The notes beneath the pieces are model-generated. The model saw nothing but the letters and a program-made list of their open reading frames with translations, had not been told where the DNA came from and searched no databases. The position numbers and the translations under genes were made by a program. 64,000 bases of DNA, taken from Calophaca sinica. Lineage: Eukaryota; Streptophyta; Magnoliopsida; Fabales; Fabaceae. Shown here piece after piece: positions 43,540-54,506 of this stretch (positions are counted from its first letter, which is position 1; each line of letters begins with the position of its first letter). The stretch is from the NCBI GenBank assembly GCA_037113605.1, contig CM073730.1, positions 122,504,676 through 122,568,675 on the forward strand, read 5' to 3'.

Positions 43540-45922
43540 TTCTGAAATGAGTAACTTTTAGGAAGGCGACCAAAAAACTCTGCTTATACTGTTCCAAGGG
43601 AGATAACTCAACATTATTCATTATCAACTCAAATTAAATATAAAACCAGCAGACCTCTCCTTGTACTCATCTTCCAAGGGAGGTAATTCAGCACTATATT
43701 GCATCAAATCAAATAATATAAAAATTAAAGTACAATAAACGATAAGCCACTTCCTCAATTCATTTTCTATTTGTCCCAAATTAAAGCATGTGATTTATAA
43801 TCAAATAACAAAAAACAATCCCAACAAACCAATCATGCATCTAAGCTACACATAACATTCAACAACCTCCAATCATGTTCATAACATAATGGGCTCACTT
43901 TTTCTCGCAGCATCTATTTGCTATATGTGCATAACATAGTGGGAAAACAGATTTTCACATACGCAAAGCAAGCTCCCAATTCAGAAAAATGATGAACCTA
44001 AGCATTGAAAGCAAGAAATGCATAGTACCTTACTTAGAAGCAGTAGCAGAGCATATAATTAATTAACATGAAGCAATTTTTTATGGACAAGAAGAAATAA
44101 AGGCCACATTACAATAAACACTTTCACATATAAAATGAAGAAATTAAATTTTATATCATGTTGATATCTTGTCATTTAGCAAACCATTACTTCAGCATCC
44201 CCATTACCAACAAAAGATCAATTGTTTTTTACTTCTAAATGCAGAAATAAATCAGTCTGTTTTCTGGCTTTTAGAAATCCCTTAACTCTTGTGAAGAACC
44301 TCTAATAGAAAGGAGAGAAAGAAACTATCCAGTTCAAAATCTTGTATTGACAGGTATGCAGATTAAAAAACAGAAAAAAGAATGGGGGGGACATGCAGAC
44401 AATATGCAAAGAAAATTATGGATAGTAATCCAATTACTTCATCAAACATGTATAATATTATTACTAGTATTATTTGCAAAAGAAGATTGATATTTTAAGT
44501 CCATAAATATGTCAACCTTACAACCATCATCTATTTGCATGGTGCGAGAAAGCTTAACTCATTCAATAAACCATCCGAGAAAACATCACAGTCTATTCTA
44601 GCTAGCCCAGAAACTGAAATGTTGCAGAAAATCAAGAGTTGGCAAAACTGTACGCGGAGTCCTTCAAGAATGCGGCTGATTAAGTACTTCAATCAATCAT
44701 GTCCTCCACTTGTTTATTTATTTGTTTATTTGAACTTTGGAGTAACACTTCGTTAACTTGTTAATTTAATTAACTGATGTTGTTGTAATACACAACTTGA
44801 CTTTCGCGCAAAATGCTTCAACTTGAAAGAACAACTAGAAAGGTCACATAATGAAGTTATCTTTAAAGAAGATGTGAGTTGCTTTCGAGTTTTAAATTGA
44901 AATATTGAAAATTACCAATAATAGCATTGTTAACTGTTGGATAATATATTACAGTTCAGATAGGACTCAGATTCAGAGGGTAAGGCACCTAGAAGTGGTA
45001 ACAGCCTTCACACAATACATGAAACATACAACTAAATCATATTTTTTGAATGTTCAATCACCCGTTAAAGAGAGTTTTTCCATTTACCTTGATGAAACTC
45101 GTCAGAATACAGTTGACTTAGTGGTGGTTCTTCGCTGCTCTCCTTAATACTTGGGATGACTCCTCTTCAAGAATCCCTAACAGGTAGCCACAAAGTGAAT
45201 AACGAGAATCAGGAGAGAAAAAATACCTCAGAAGTGATTTATAGCTTACAAGCTAATAAGCTACTACCATACAGCTTTTCTTATCAACCATACTTATAAA
45301 TTAATAAACTAGTCATTAAACTAATCTAATTGCTAAACACACTCAATGACTTTGCGGTCATGGGTCTCTCTTTGGAGAAAAAAATAGCTAGGACCATTTA
45401 TACCCAACCAAAATAAATTAAATCATAAAAGAAATTAATGTAAAAATTAATTACTTAGTTTAGTGGTCTTCCTCATGCAATGTTTTCACTAGAGACATCA
45501 ACAACATTATCTCCAAAGGATGTAAGAATCTCAGAAAAGTAGAAGATCCCCATAAATGAATAAGGACAAAATTGTAGATAAGTCTCACCCCATAACCAAA
45601 GCATGGGCATTTTGGGAGGATGATGTTTCTATGAAAGTAGATAAACGCGTAATTAATATTAACGTTTCAAAGCTAAAGCAAAATCAAGAGGAAAATGTGA
45701 CTGTAATAAGAGCTAGTATCATTCATAGTCTATGAACAGAAAATAAACATCATATGGCATTTTCAGCTAATTAATAAAAAAAAGGGTAAAACAAAAAAAA
45801 GGATGCTAATAAACAAAAATGATCACCAAGTTTGCAAAAAAAATGAAGATTAAGAAGATAAACCATTCATAGAAACAAGAACATCAACACAGTTAGTTTC
45901 GTCAATGTGAATGTCATTGTTG
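43540..45922. other. non-coding stretch between TNP2 and the chimera
   Basis: About 2.4 kb of AT-rich sequence with only short frames (73-80 codons) lacking motifs. Phrases around CTTCCAAGGGAGGTAA recur at 43600 and 43675. It may be element promoter and leader plus captured introns or UTRs. Confidence 0.4.
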
Positions 45923-46530
45923 TTATTCTTCTTCTTTGGTATTTGGGTTGTAAGGGTTGTTAATATCACTATGAAACCCACCTTCACCACCACCATCATT
46001 GTTCTTTTCATGATCATTTTGAGGACCAATTCCCAAATTTGATCTCTTCCTTAAGTTATTCTTATTGTTATGCATCCAAACCTTGAAAACCCCTCTAGAG
46101 ACACCAATCTCATTCTGAAATTTACGGACCAAACCTTGACCCAAATTAGTAGTGATAATATCCTTTTTATCCTCCCCAAAAGCAAAGGAACCCAAAGCCC
46201 CAAAAGCACCAAATAATAGAGAAACCAAACCCATCCCTAAACCCAATACCCTACCAAATTTCTCCTTATCTTTAGCCTCATATTCTAAAGGCAAAACCAT
46301 TCCTATCCCTTCAAAAGCATACACAGCCACACCAATACCATAGAAAAACACAGAGAAACCCTTAGACGTCTCCAAATCAGGCCTATTCTTAAAAAAGACC
46401 AAAACATCCGCAAAAAGACCACCATCACAGTATTCTTAGCAGTAATATCAACAACATCGGCAAAAATACTTAAAGGCGATAAATGAGTCAAAGTCTGAAT
46501 CGAATTCAACAGCACAAGGAGAAAACAGTT
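45923..46530 (-). pseudogene. AVT3-like amino-acid transporter fused to ZF-HD homeodomain protein (captured fragments)
   Basis: The open frame 45923-46402 encodes 159 residues. Residues 1-92 match the middle of plant vacuolar AVT3-type amino-acid transporters (AAAP family): GFSVFFYGIGVAVYAFEGIG, MVLPLE, then FAFGEDKKDIITTNLGQGLV. From residue 93 the sequence becomes the third helix of a ZF-HD (zinc-finger homeodomain) protein: FQNEIGVSRGVFKVWMHNNK, then a basic segment and an acidic, Asn/Gly-rich tail to a natural-looking stop. Upstream, in another frame (about 46410-46520), the transporter continues with LTHLSPLSIFADVVD, so one frameshift lies near 46405. The junction is in frame. Neither parent is complete: most transmembrane helices and the zinc finger are missing. 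Confidence 0.8.
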
Positions 46531-46849
46531 TCGGAAAAATGGAGGAGTTGAAGAGAAAGAGTACCAGAGAGTGAGTGAGTGAGTGAGAGAGAGTGAGTCT
46601 GTGGAAGAAGAAATGGTTGAGCCGAGCCCTAAGGACACTAACAGCACCGTCTGTGGAGAGCAGCGTCAGGTGCACGGCGTCTGTGGAGAGCCCCTCCTGG
46701 TGGTGAACGGCGTCTGGTGAGCGGCGTCTCCTCCTCCTCTTCGATTCTGATTCGCCGCGCAATTGCAGGGATAGTGGGATGGTTGGAGAGGTTGAGGGAT
46801 CTGAGGTGCAAGGGGGAACAGGAGGTTGAGGGATCTGTAATTTCTGTCA
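46531..46849 (-). other. GC-richer leader-like sequence upstream of the chimera
   Basis: It contains a CT-rich run (CTCACTCACTCACTC complement near 46570-46590) and partly repeated phrases around CTCTCCACAGACG (46640-46720). It resembles a plant 5' UTR and may be captured with the transporter fragment. The frames here are Arg/Ser-rich and unrecognised. Confidence 0.4.
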
Positions 46850-46872
46850 GTGGGAGAAAATTGATCACAATT
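46850..46872 (+). repeat. 23-bp direct repeat, right copy
   Basis: Identical to 37283-37305 in the same orientation. It follows the presumed right end of the CACTA segment. Confidence 0.95.
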
Positions 46873-47084
46873 ACCCTGATTTTGGGTTAGAAAGCAAGAA
46901 ACTTACATCTTGCATTGTCTACCAACAGAATGAACTCAAATGGTATGCAAAGTAATTCCCGGAGTATATAGCCAATGATTTTAATAATTTATAATTTACG
47001 ATCCATGGTTATGAATTAAGCGGAAGTTCATGAATCTGTCCATATTAATATCGGGTCCTAACTAACTAGGCAATGATATAGATA

Positions 47085-49590
47085 TATACTAGGCTCATTT
47101 GATTGAAGACCTGAGGCATATGTGGGAATTAGGTGTTGAGATATACGATGCGTACAGGAAAGAAAGTTTCATGTTGAGGGCGATGTCGTTGTTCCATACG
47201 ATTAATAATTTTTCAGCGTATCGTAATCTATCGTGATACATTGTCAAAGGAAGTTGTGCATGCCCTATATGTGAGGAGAGTACACATTTGGTATGATTGG
47301 TACATGGTAAGAGAAATGTATTTCTTGGCCATAATAGATTTTTTTACTTTCAAAACATCGTTATCAAGGATGGAGAAAAGCTTTTAATGGGAAAATTGAA
47401 GAAGACAGAGCTCCAAAACCATTTATAGGTGATCAGGAATTTGAAAAGGTGAAGGACCTAATCACTATGTTTAGTAAACCTTTAGTGGCAGAAGTGGTCA
47501 CAAGCGGATGGAAGAAAAATGTCAATTTTCTATGAATTATCGTATTAGAAGTCGTTGTACATAAGGCATTTCCTTGATGTGATGCATATAGAACAAAAAA
47601 ATGTTTGTGATAGTTTTATTGGTACTTGCTCAATGTGCCATGAAAGTCAATGGATGGTATCAATTCAAGGTTAGACCTACTCGGCATGGGAATAGGAACA
47701 AAAGAAGGGTAGACGTCTATATCTACTTTTGAATGCTCATACTCTTATAGAAAGGATAATTTTGGTTTTTGTAAGTTTCTTTATGGAGTTAAAGTCCTAG
47801 AGGGTTACTCTTCCAACATCAGGAGCCTGGTATCTATGAAAGACCTCAAGCTAAAGGGATTAAAGATGCATGATTGTCATGTTCTATTGGAGCATATGCT
47901 ACCGATAGCCATACGATCAATTTTTCCTGAAAAGGTACGGTGGACCATCACTAAATTTTGTTACTTCTTTAGGCAATTTGCAGCAAGGTGATTAACCCTA
48001 GAAAATTGTCAACACTGCAAAGAGAAATTGTTGTCACTCTATGTGAACTTCAGATGTATTTCCTACCTTCGTTCTTTGATATAATTATTCATTTAACTAT
48101 TACACAATTATGTGGTCTAGCCTATATGAGATGAATGTAGCCAATTGAGCGTTGCACAGAGACGGACCCAAGTGTTAGCAAATTGGGGCAATCCCCCCTT
48201 AAAAAATATATTTGTCCCCTTTTTCTTTATAAAACCAACTGTCTATCATTTTAAAGTAGGGACCAAATCAACTAGGCCCCTAATTAGTATGTATTTTTAT
48301 ATATGTTCGCCCAATTACACAGCCCAACTCACACCAAACCAGTAGAGATGCTCAATTGGGCCTAGGATTGCAATGTTTAAAGCTTTTTAACTGAAATCAC
48401 ATAAACTCTTTAACTTAGGCATCTCATTAAACCATGCTTCCATCCTCAACAACCCTTTTAAGCTAAGTTTAAGTTGTGAGTTTAAACAAATAAGTTTTGT
48501 GCCCCTGTTGATATTTTTCTGGTTCCGTCCCTGGTGTTGTATGAAGATTTAAAAGGGGTATATGATGAATCGAAGTCGGTCGAAAGGTTGTATCTTTGAA
48601 AGGTACATAATCGAGGAAGTTGTTGATTTTTGTACTGAATACCTCTCTAATGCCAATTCAATTAGACTTCCAAAGTCTCGACACTCGAAAAGAACAAAAG
48701 GGAAGGGATTATTAGTAATGAAACAGTAAGCATAACGAGAGCAAAATGGGAGCAGGCACACTTGTATATTCTTGACAATGACAATGTGGTTGTGTTATAT
48801 GTTGGAAACACAAGGACATACTTAAGAGATTGAACCCACATAGGAATGAAAAATTGGATAAGCAGAGAACACAATTGAAATTTTGTCTCGTGGATAAAAG
48901 ATCACATTATTGAAGCGTTAGTTGTAGATGCTGCGTCAATTTCTGATAGACTGAAACAGTTGGCAAGGGGTCCAAGATAACATGTCTTTTCTTATAGCGA
49001 TTACATGATTTACAAATACACATTTTATACAAAAAAAAGATGATCAGAGCACTATGTAAAGCAACAGTATCACCCTGGTAGCTAAATCTATGCATATCCC
49101 AAGTGTGAAAGATAGAACCTTTCAATATGCAAACATGTCATACTTTGGAGTAATTTAACACATATAGGAGTTGGATTACACAATGTTTCGGTTGCTCATG
49201 TTTGGTTGTAAGTGGGTTGACAACAATACTGGTAATCAGGTGGATGAGTCCTGGTTCATGTTGGTGGACCTTAACAGGCTGGGATACAAAGACGAGACTT
49301 TATTTTAGCATCATAGACTTAACAAGTGTTTTATGCCACTGATTTTGCTGATAAAAAGTGGTTTATTGTGCTTCTGACTAATAAAATAATTGATCAACAC
49401 AAAAAAATCATGAAGATACAAATACTAAGGATGATCCTTACTTCGGGACAACACAATCGCTTGAGAGTGATCCAACCATAGATGACGTTATGTATATGCG
49501 AGAAGATCATGACAAAGGGATAACGATCAGTCTATCATTCATAATGCCTTTAAAGTTATAGAAGTTAATGCACATAGGATTTAGGTTCGT
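47085..49590 (+). pseudogene. third TNP2 transposase remnant, plus strand, split by an hAT MITE
   Basis: With many stops and shifts the plus strand can be read as TNP2. It starts around 47095 with IEDLRHMWELGVEIYDAYRK and MLRAMSLFHTINNFSAY. DVMHIE near 47578 and MKDLKLKGLKMHDCHVLLEH near 47840 follow. After the MITE at 48157-48533 come CIFERYIIEEVVDFCTEYLS (DUF4218-type end) and LVDLNRLGYKDETLF near 49270 (DUF4216-type end). Its orientation is opposite to the TNP2 at 40.6-43.5 kb and its sequence clearly differs, so it belongs to a different CACTA element. The terminal repeats of that element were not found. Confidence 0.85.
48157..48533. mobile_element. hAT-type MITE inside the TNP2 pseudogene
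   Basis: 377 bp. It starts CAGAGACGGACCCAAG and ends CTGGTTCCGTCCCTG, inverted to each other. The flanks gcgttgca and gtgttgta match at six of eight bases, as for an aged 8-bp hAT duplication. The TNP2 reading resumes directly after it. Confidence 0.8.
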
Positions 49591-49986
49591 TTTTCATAAT
49601 GCTTTTTGAAGTGTTATCTGTAGAGTGGCTTTCATCAGATGTTGTGTTTACCGATAACACTTTTACATGTTTTCAGAATCAATTTTAAATGTTATTAGAA
49701 TCAAATTTTGGCATAGTGAAGTGTCAGTCCATAGAGATGGCAAAACTGAGATGTGGAATTTCCAAACATATACGAAGAAGTAGAATATGTGCAGCACATG
49801 AGTTTAGCCCCCACTGAAATATAAAAGCATGAGAGAAGAAAAAGGAGAAAAGATAGGAGGTTGGAATTAAAGTCTATGCACCCCCAATGCTTGCTTAGAG
49901 TTGCAGTTGAAGAGAGGAGAGGATAATGCTATCTTCTTCTCCACAATCAAGCCTCCTTGATAATGGTTTAACAAGATTCAAGCTAA
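49591..49986 (+). other. probable gypsy (Athila-type) 3' region, left part
   Basis: No intact frame. Together with the sequence after the CACTA insertion (51176 onward) it forms a phrase CAAGCTAA/TGACATAAAAAAGCGCTTC and GGCAACCCAAGT that is common after pol in Athila-type gypsy elements. The assignment is by this phrase only. Confidence 0.35.
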
Positions 49987-51172
49987 CACTACAACAAAAA
50001 AGGGCAATAAACAATGCTTAATTTTGGCCTAAAACAGCGCTTAAAAAATGCTGCATATTCACCCGCTGCTGAATGTATCACACAAAAAAAGCGTTTAAAT
50101 AGTGCTGTTTATTCCCACCTTTCAACAACATTTTTTTCACTGTTAAGCGTTGTTTAAGGGTTGTTTAAATAGCGCTGTTTAAAGCGTTCTTCATAAAAAT
50201 CAACTCAGAAAAATAGATCTAAGAATCAAACAAACAGATCCTCAAAAACAAACAGATCTACTTTAAAATAAACAAACAGATCTTCATAGCAAACCAGATC
50301 TTGCTATCTTCATCTCCGAGCCAGATTTCGTTTCCAAGCCAGTATTACCCTTCTCCTCTTCGTGTTCCTCAACTCTCGCTTCCACTTCCTGCTCTCCTTC
50401 GAACCCTTCAAGCTCAGCGCCTCCATCTCAGCTCAGCACCAATATTATCCTTGGAACCCTTCTCCTCTTCGTCTTCGAGCCAGTTTCTCGTGTTTCTTGT
50501 TCTTCACAGCGAACTAGATTTTCACATTGATTAGGCTTGCAAACCGATTCTCAAGATTGGATCCCAAAAAAAGAAAGAAAACAGAAAGGTATGAGGAAGG
50601 AAGGGACTGATTGAGTCCAAAAAAAGGGTTAGGGTTTACTTGGAGAAGAGAGGGAATGAGGTGGAGGCGAATAATCTGGAGAAGAAGATGGGAGGAAGAG
50701 AAAAAATGAGAAAAAAAGGGTTAGGGTTTGTGTATGTGGTGTGGCGCCTAATGAAGGTGTGGGAGCAGATTACGAGCATCGAGCGTGAAGTGGAGTAGAT
50801 CGAGCGAGCGTGAATGCGATTTAATAGAAAAAAGACCAAAATCAGCGCTTAACAACTTTAGCGATGTTTATTATTTTAGGAATAAAAAGACCAAAATTAG
50901 CACTTACGAGCTTTAAGTGTTGTTTATTAAACAACACTTTTTTACTTAAGCGCTGTTATTCCTGTAGTGCCAAAATCAGCGCTTCCAGCTTTAAGCGTTG
51001 TTTATTCTATTAGTACGACTTTAAACAGCGATTTTCTGCTTAAGCACTGTTTATTCCTCTACGCCTAAAGCAACGTTTCATGTTCTGAAGCGCTGTTTAT
51101 TAGCTAAAGTAGCGTTTTTCTTCATAAGTGCTGCTTAAAGTGGCGTTTTCTTTTACAAATTATGTTGTAGTG
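49987..51172. mobile_element. non-autonomous CACTA element, AAACAGCGCTT family
   Basis: 1186 bp. It begins CACTACAACAAAAAA and ends TTATGTTGTAGTG, with TAA on both sides (49984-49986 and 51173-51175). Arrays of AAACAGCGCTT and its complement lie near both ends (50025-50190 and 50840-51150). The centre (50290-50530) is a C/T-rich segment with an open frame of 77 codons that has no recognisable family; it may be a captured 5' UTR. It shares ends and repeats with 29343-34051. Confidence 0.9.
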
Positions 51173-51664
51173 TAATGACATAAAAAAGCGCTTCTTGAGA
51201 GGCAACCCAAGTAAAAACTTTTCCACAATGTTTTTGAATTTTATGCCTTTCATGATTTTGTTGGTCTGGGTTAGACTTTGATAGTTTTTAAGTTAATCCA
51301 GGTGGTTGGATGTGGTTTGGATGCAAGAAAATAAAAAAGGCAAAGGAGAGATCAAGAAAAAAACACACAAGACAAATCAAAGTGCGGGAGAAAATGGCAG
51401 AAAAAAGCTTTCACCAAGCGCCATACATAGGCTCGCCAGGTGGATCAAAGAAAATTTAAACAAGTTTTGTAACGACCAACCGTTGCCTAGAAAGCATCTA
51501 TCTTTGCAAGGCTATTCCAAACATGACTATGAACTTGATCTTGCTTGCTGCGCGAAACCATGCATTCACTAAGTAAAATAAATTCTTCTTGGCACTGTCA
51601 AGTGTCGTCCAGCGAGGTTCTTTGCCTCGCCATGCGAAACAAGGACATGTTATCAAGTACCCAA
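51173..51664 (+). other. probable gypsy 3' region, right part
   Basis: It follows directly from the left part once the CACTA element is removed. The 88-codon frame at 51306-51572 is Lys-rich and unrecognised. The phrase around CGAGGTTCTTTGCCTCGCC (about 51610-51635) is a short imperfect inverted repeat. Confidence 0.35.
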
Positions 51665-53242
51665 AGCATTAATGGCTTCAAAAATGAGATATTGCTCTTT
51701 AGTTAAGACATTAACCTGACTATATGATTCATATAAATCATCATCTTGAATTTGATTGAGGTTTTCAGAGAATTGATCAGAAGATTCTTCAGTGGAATAA
51801 TCTTCTTGAGAAGATAAAATTAATAAATTATTAATCTTATCCTCAATATCTTGGTCAAGGTTTAAGGCTTTGATTTTTCCCTCTAACCTACAATATCTAC
51901 TAATGTGACATGGTTTGCCACATTTGTAACAAACAATTTTATTCTTAGGTTTGGTATGAGAATTGTTTTTCTCATAATTGTTCATGACAAATAGGTCATG
52001 AGATTTTGGTTTTGTTTTAACGAAACGCTCTTTCTTATAATATTGAGGTTTGGGAGGACCATAATGGTGTTTTGGTTTGGGCTTGGGTCTGGGCTTCTTA
52101 GCACATGGTAAGCCAAATTGTTCACAGAAAGTACCTAAGTCCCTGCAGTGCAGGCTTTCTCTTTTGCTAATTCTTTGTTGGATTTTGTCATCTTGTGGAT
52201 CTTGAGTGCGACCTTTTGGATTATGGCAATTAGTTGTCCATAACTTAATTGCTCATAGGGAATTTCTGAATTGGGGTTTTGGCTCCTAAGTTTTTCTCTA
52301 ACTTTGTCGCCAAGGGATTTGGGAAGACCAGCTAAGAATTTTTCTTTCCAGAAAGCTTGTTGGCTGTCTTCTCTAGTGTAAACTCTGGTTAAGAAAGTAT
52401 CTTTATACCATCTAAAATCTCCTAAAGATTTACACTTAAGATTGGATAATAGCTCTGCAGATCGATCTTTAATTAAAGAGGGATCTCCAATGAAATGTTG
52501 AGCTATTGTAAAGATTAAAGTATTGACAGCATCTGGGATAGTTGTTTCATTTTCTAAAATTGGAGTACCATCAGAATCTACTTTAATAGCACTAAGAATT
52601 GAATGTTTTTCATTTTCAGTGAGATAATTATCCCACCATCCTTTCAGTTGGCCACAGAAACCTGTGACAAGTTTTTCTACTATCATAGTTTCTGGACAAT
52701 CATTTGAAGTTTCATATGTCGTGGCTACGATGGTCATATGTTGAAGGATATTGGTTATGCATACTCATTTTCACCACCATTCATAGACGTTGTTGGCACT
52801 AAAACTCTTAAAATTGGACTCTTTTCCTTCTTCTAAGAGGAGATCAGGAGCAGTGGCTCTAGGATAGTAGAGTTTGTTTGGGTTTTTCCAATTGAGTTTG
52901 GGACCAGTTATAACTGGGTTGATGTTAATCTTTTGATCATCATCGGAATTGATTTCTTCAGAACCAATAGACGGAGATTGTCTTATCATATTGACAGCTT
53001 TATTGGATGAAGTTATAGAGGGTGGAGTTTTAGGTGATTCAGGAATAACTAACTTGTAGAGTTTTAATTGCTGATTGATCTTGGTAAGAAGCTCATCACT
53101 GGCTTCTTCAATTTCCTTCTTGATTTGTTTCCTAGGATTGGAAGCTTGTAAGTTTTTCTTGAGCTGTTTTGAAATCCTATAAGGATTAAACAAAGGTTTT
53201 TCTATTTAGTTGGAAGATGATGGCTTATCATCTTTGGAGGAG
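51665..53242 (-). pseudogene. inverted partial copy of the pararetroviral coat-protein region
   Basis: This 1578-bp arm is the reverse complement of 54035-55613, with only scattered differences. In its own sense (minus strand) the pieces are 52771-53193 (140 residues, amino-terminal part), 52135-52737 (200 residues, coat-like core) and 51653-51985 (110 residues, zinc knuckle). One knuckle residue context is altered (GKPCHISRYC versus GKPGHLSRYC in the other arm). It has the same frame break after NNVYEWW as the plus copy, plus its own stop near 52135. Confidence 0.85.
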
Positions 53243-53555
53243 AAATTCTTTCTCTCTTTCTAGGTCTGTTAGTTCTGCTAATGATTTCCAATCAGCCAGG
53301 TCTAGGAGATCTCTTTCAGCCTTTAGATCTATCCCTAGATCAATCCATATAAATCAATCTGAACCTTCCTATGAAGGATCAACAATTCACTTACAAGGAT
53401 TTAAAACCATAACCCCTGTAAGAACTTCATACCAAAAGGATTAAGAAGACCAAAGAACCATCCAATCTCCAACCTACTCCTCCCTTAATGAACCTTATGA
53501 TATTAATGTAACAACAACTGAGTTTGTTATTGATAAAGAATCTCTTAGAAAAGAG

Positions 53556-54506
53556 ATGAAATCTGAAGGGTGGTATCCTCATAGAAAATGGTTCTTCAAG
53601 CGTTATCAAGGAACCAAAAGAAAGGAAATTCAAGAAAAATTTTATTTTTTCCTAGAGCAAGTCCAATTCAACGTCCCTTTCTTTGATTGGTTCTATGCCT
53701 ATGCTATTAGGAAGAAAATCAAATACCCTTTCAAAAATCAATTGATAGGTAGTAAGACCTTAGATGTCATCACGGCATGGCATCTAAAAGAAGGACAAGT
53801 AGTCCATTCTGATCTTCCTCCTAAAAGAACTTTTACTCTTAAGAGTAAAGATCAAAATAATCCTGTTATGGCATCTCCTTTCAAAACCAGAAACGATGAA
53901 GGTCCTGTTTATGCCAGAGATATCAAAGATCTCATGGAACAATCCAATTACACCAATAAGTATCTTCAAACTTTAGGAGAAACCTTAGGAGAAATCAAAG
54001 GAAAAGAGAAGCAGAAGGGTAAAGCCCCTCTAGACTCCTCCAAAGATGATAAGCCATCATCTTTCAACCAAATAGAAAAACCTTTGTTTAATCCCTATAG
54101 GATTTCAAAACAGCTCAAGAAAAACTTACAAGCTTCCAATCCTAGGAAACAAATCAAGAAGGAAATTGAAGAAGCCAGTGATGAGCTTCTTACTAAGATC
54201 AATCAGCAATTAAAACTCTACAAGTTAATTATTCCTGAATCACCTAAAACTCCACCCTTTATAACTTCATCCAATAAAGCTGTCAATATGATAAGACAAT
54301 CTTCGCCTATTGGTTCTGAAGAAACCAATTCCGATGATGATCAAAAGATTAACATCAACCCAGTTATAACTGGTCCCAAACTCAATTCGAAAAACCCAAA
54401 CAAACTCTACTATCCTAGAGCCATTGCTCCTGATCTCCTCTTAGAAGAAGGAATAGAGTCCAATTTTAAGAGTTTTAGTGCCAACAACGTCTATGAATGG
54501 TGGTGA
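53556..54506 (+). pseudogene. pararetroviral polyprotein, segment upstream of the coat core
   Basis: 316 residues. The first part, with aromatic-rich FFKRYQGT and VPFFDWFYAYAIR, may be the end of a longer upstream protein; the matching frame upstream (53217-53444 and beyond) is interrupted by a stop near 53444. The middle contains DIKDLMEQSNYTNKYLQTLG and a Lys-rich linker (EKQKGKAPLD). The last 150 residues are shared with the inverted copy. The frame stops at 54504-54506 through a shift, and the protein continues in the next, overlapping frame. Function is structural or movement-related by position only. Confidence 0.55.

Larger units (their letters stand above)
37306..46849 (-). mobile_element. 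CACTA element with CCGACGG repeats, enlarged by insertion and captured host sequence
   Basis: The left terminus CACTACAAGAAAA (37306-37318) is followed by CCGACGG/CCGTCGG arrays, a Ptta-type gene, a copia remnant, a TNP2 gene (all minus strand), 2.4 kb of non-coding sequence and a transporter-homeodomain chimera. The right terminus is uncertain: the sequence before a 23-bp direct repeat ends TTTCTGTCAGTG, a weak match to the inverted terminus, and no CCGTCGG array is visible on the right. The left end and the genes are solid; the right boundary and membership of 43.5-46.85 kb are inference. Confidence 0.65.

Noticed and set aside
44535..45147. Frames of 73 and 80 codons between the TNP2 gene and the chimera
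   Set aside because: No motif, no splice or start context, and the length is that expected by chance.
37283..46872. 23-bp repeat as an ordinary CACTA target duplication
   Set aside because: CACTA elements duplicate 3 bp; the repeat is kept as an unexplained boundary signal instead.
53243..53555. Independent small gene at 53217-53444
   Set aside because: It forms the upstream part of the pararetroviral frame series in the same orientation and has no separate start context.
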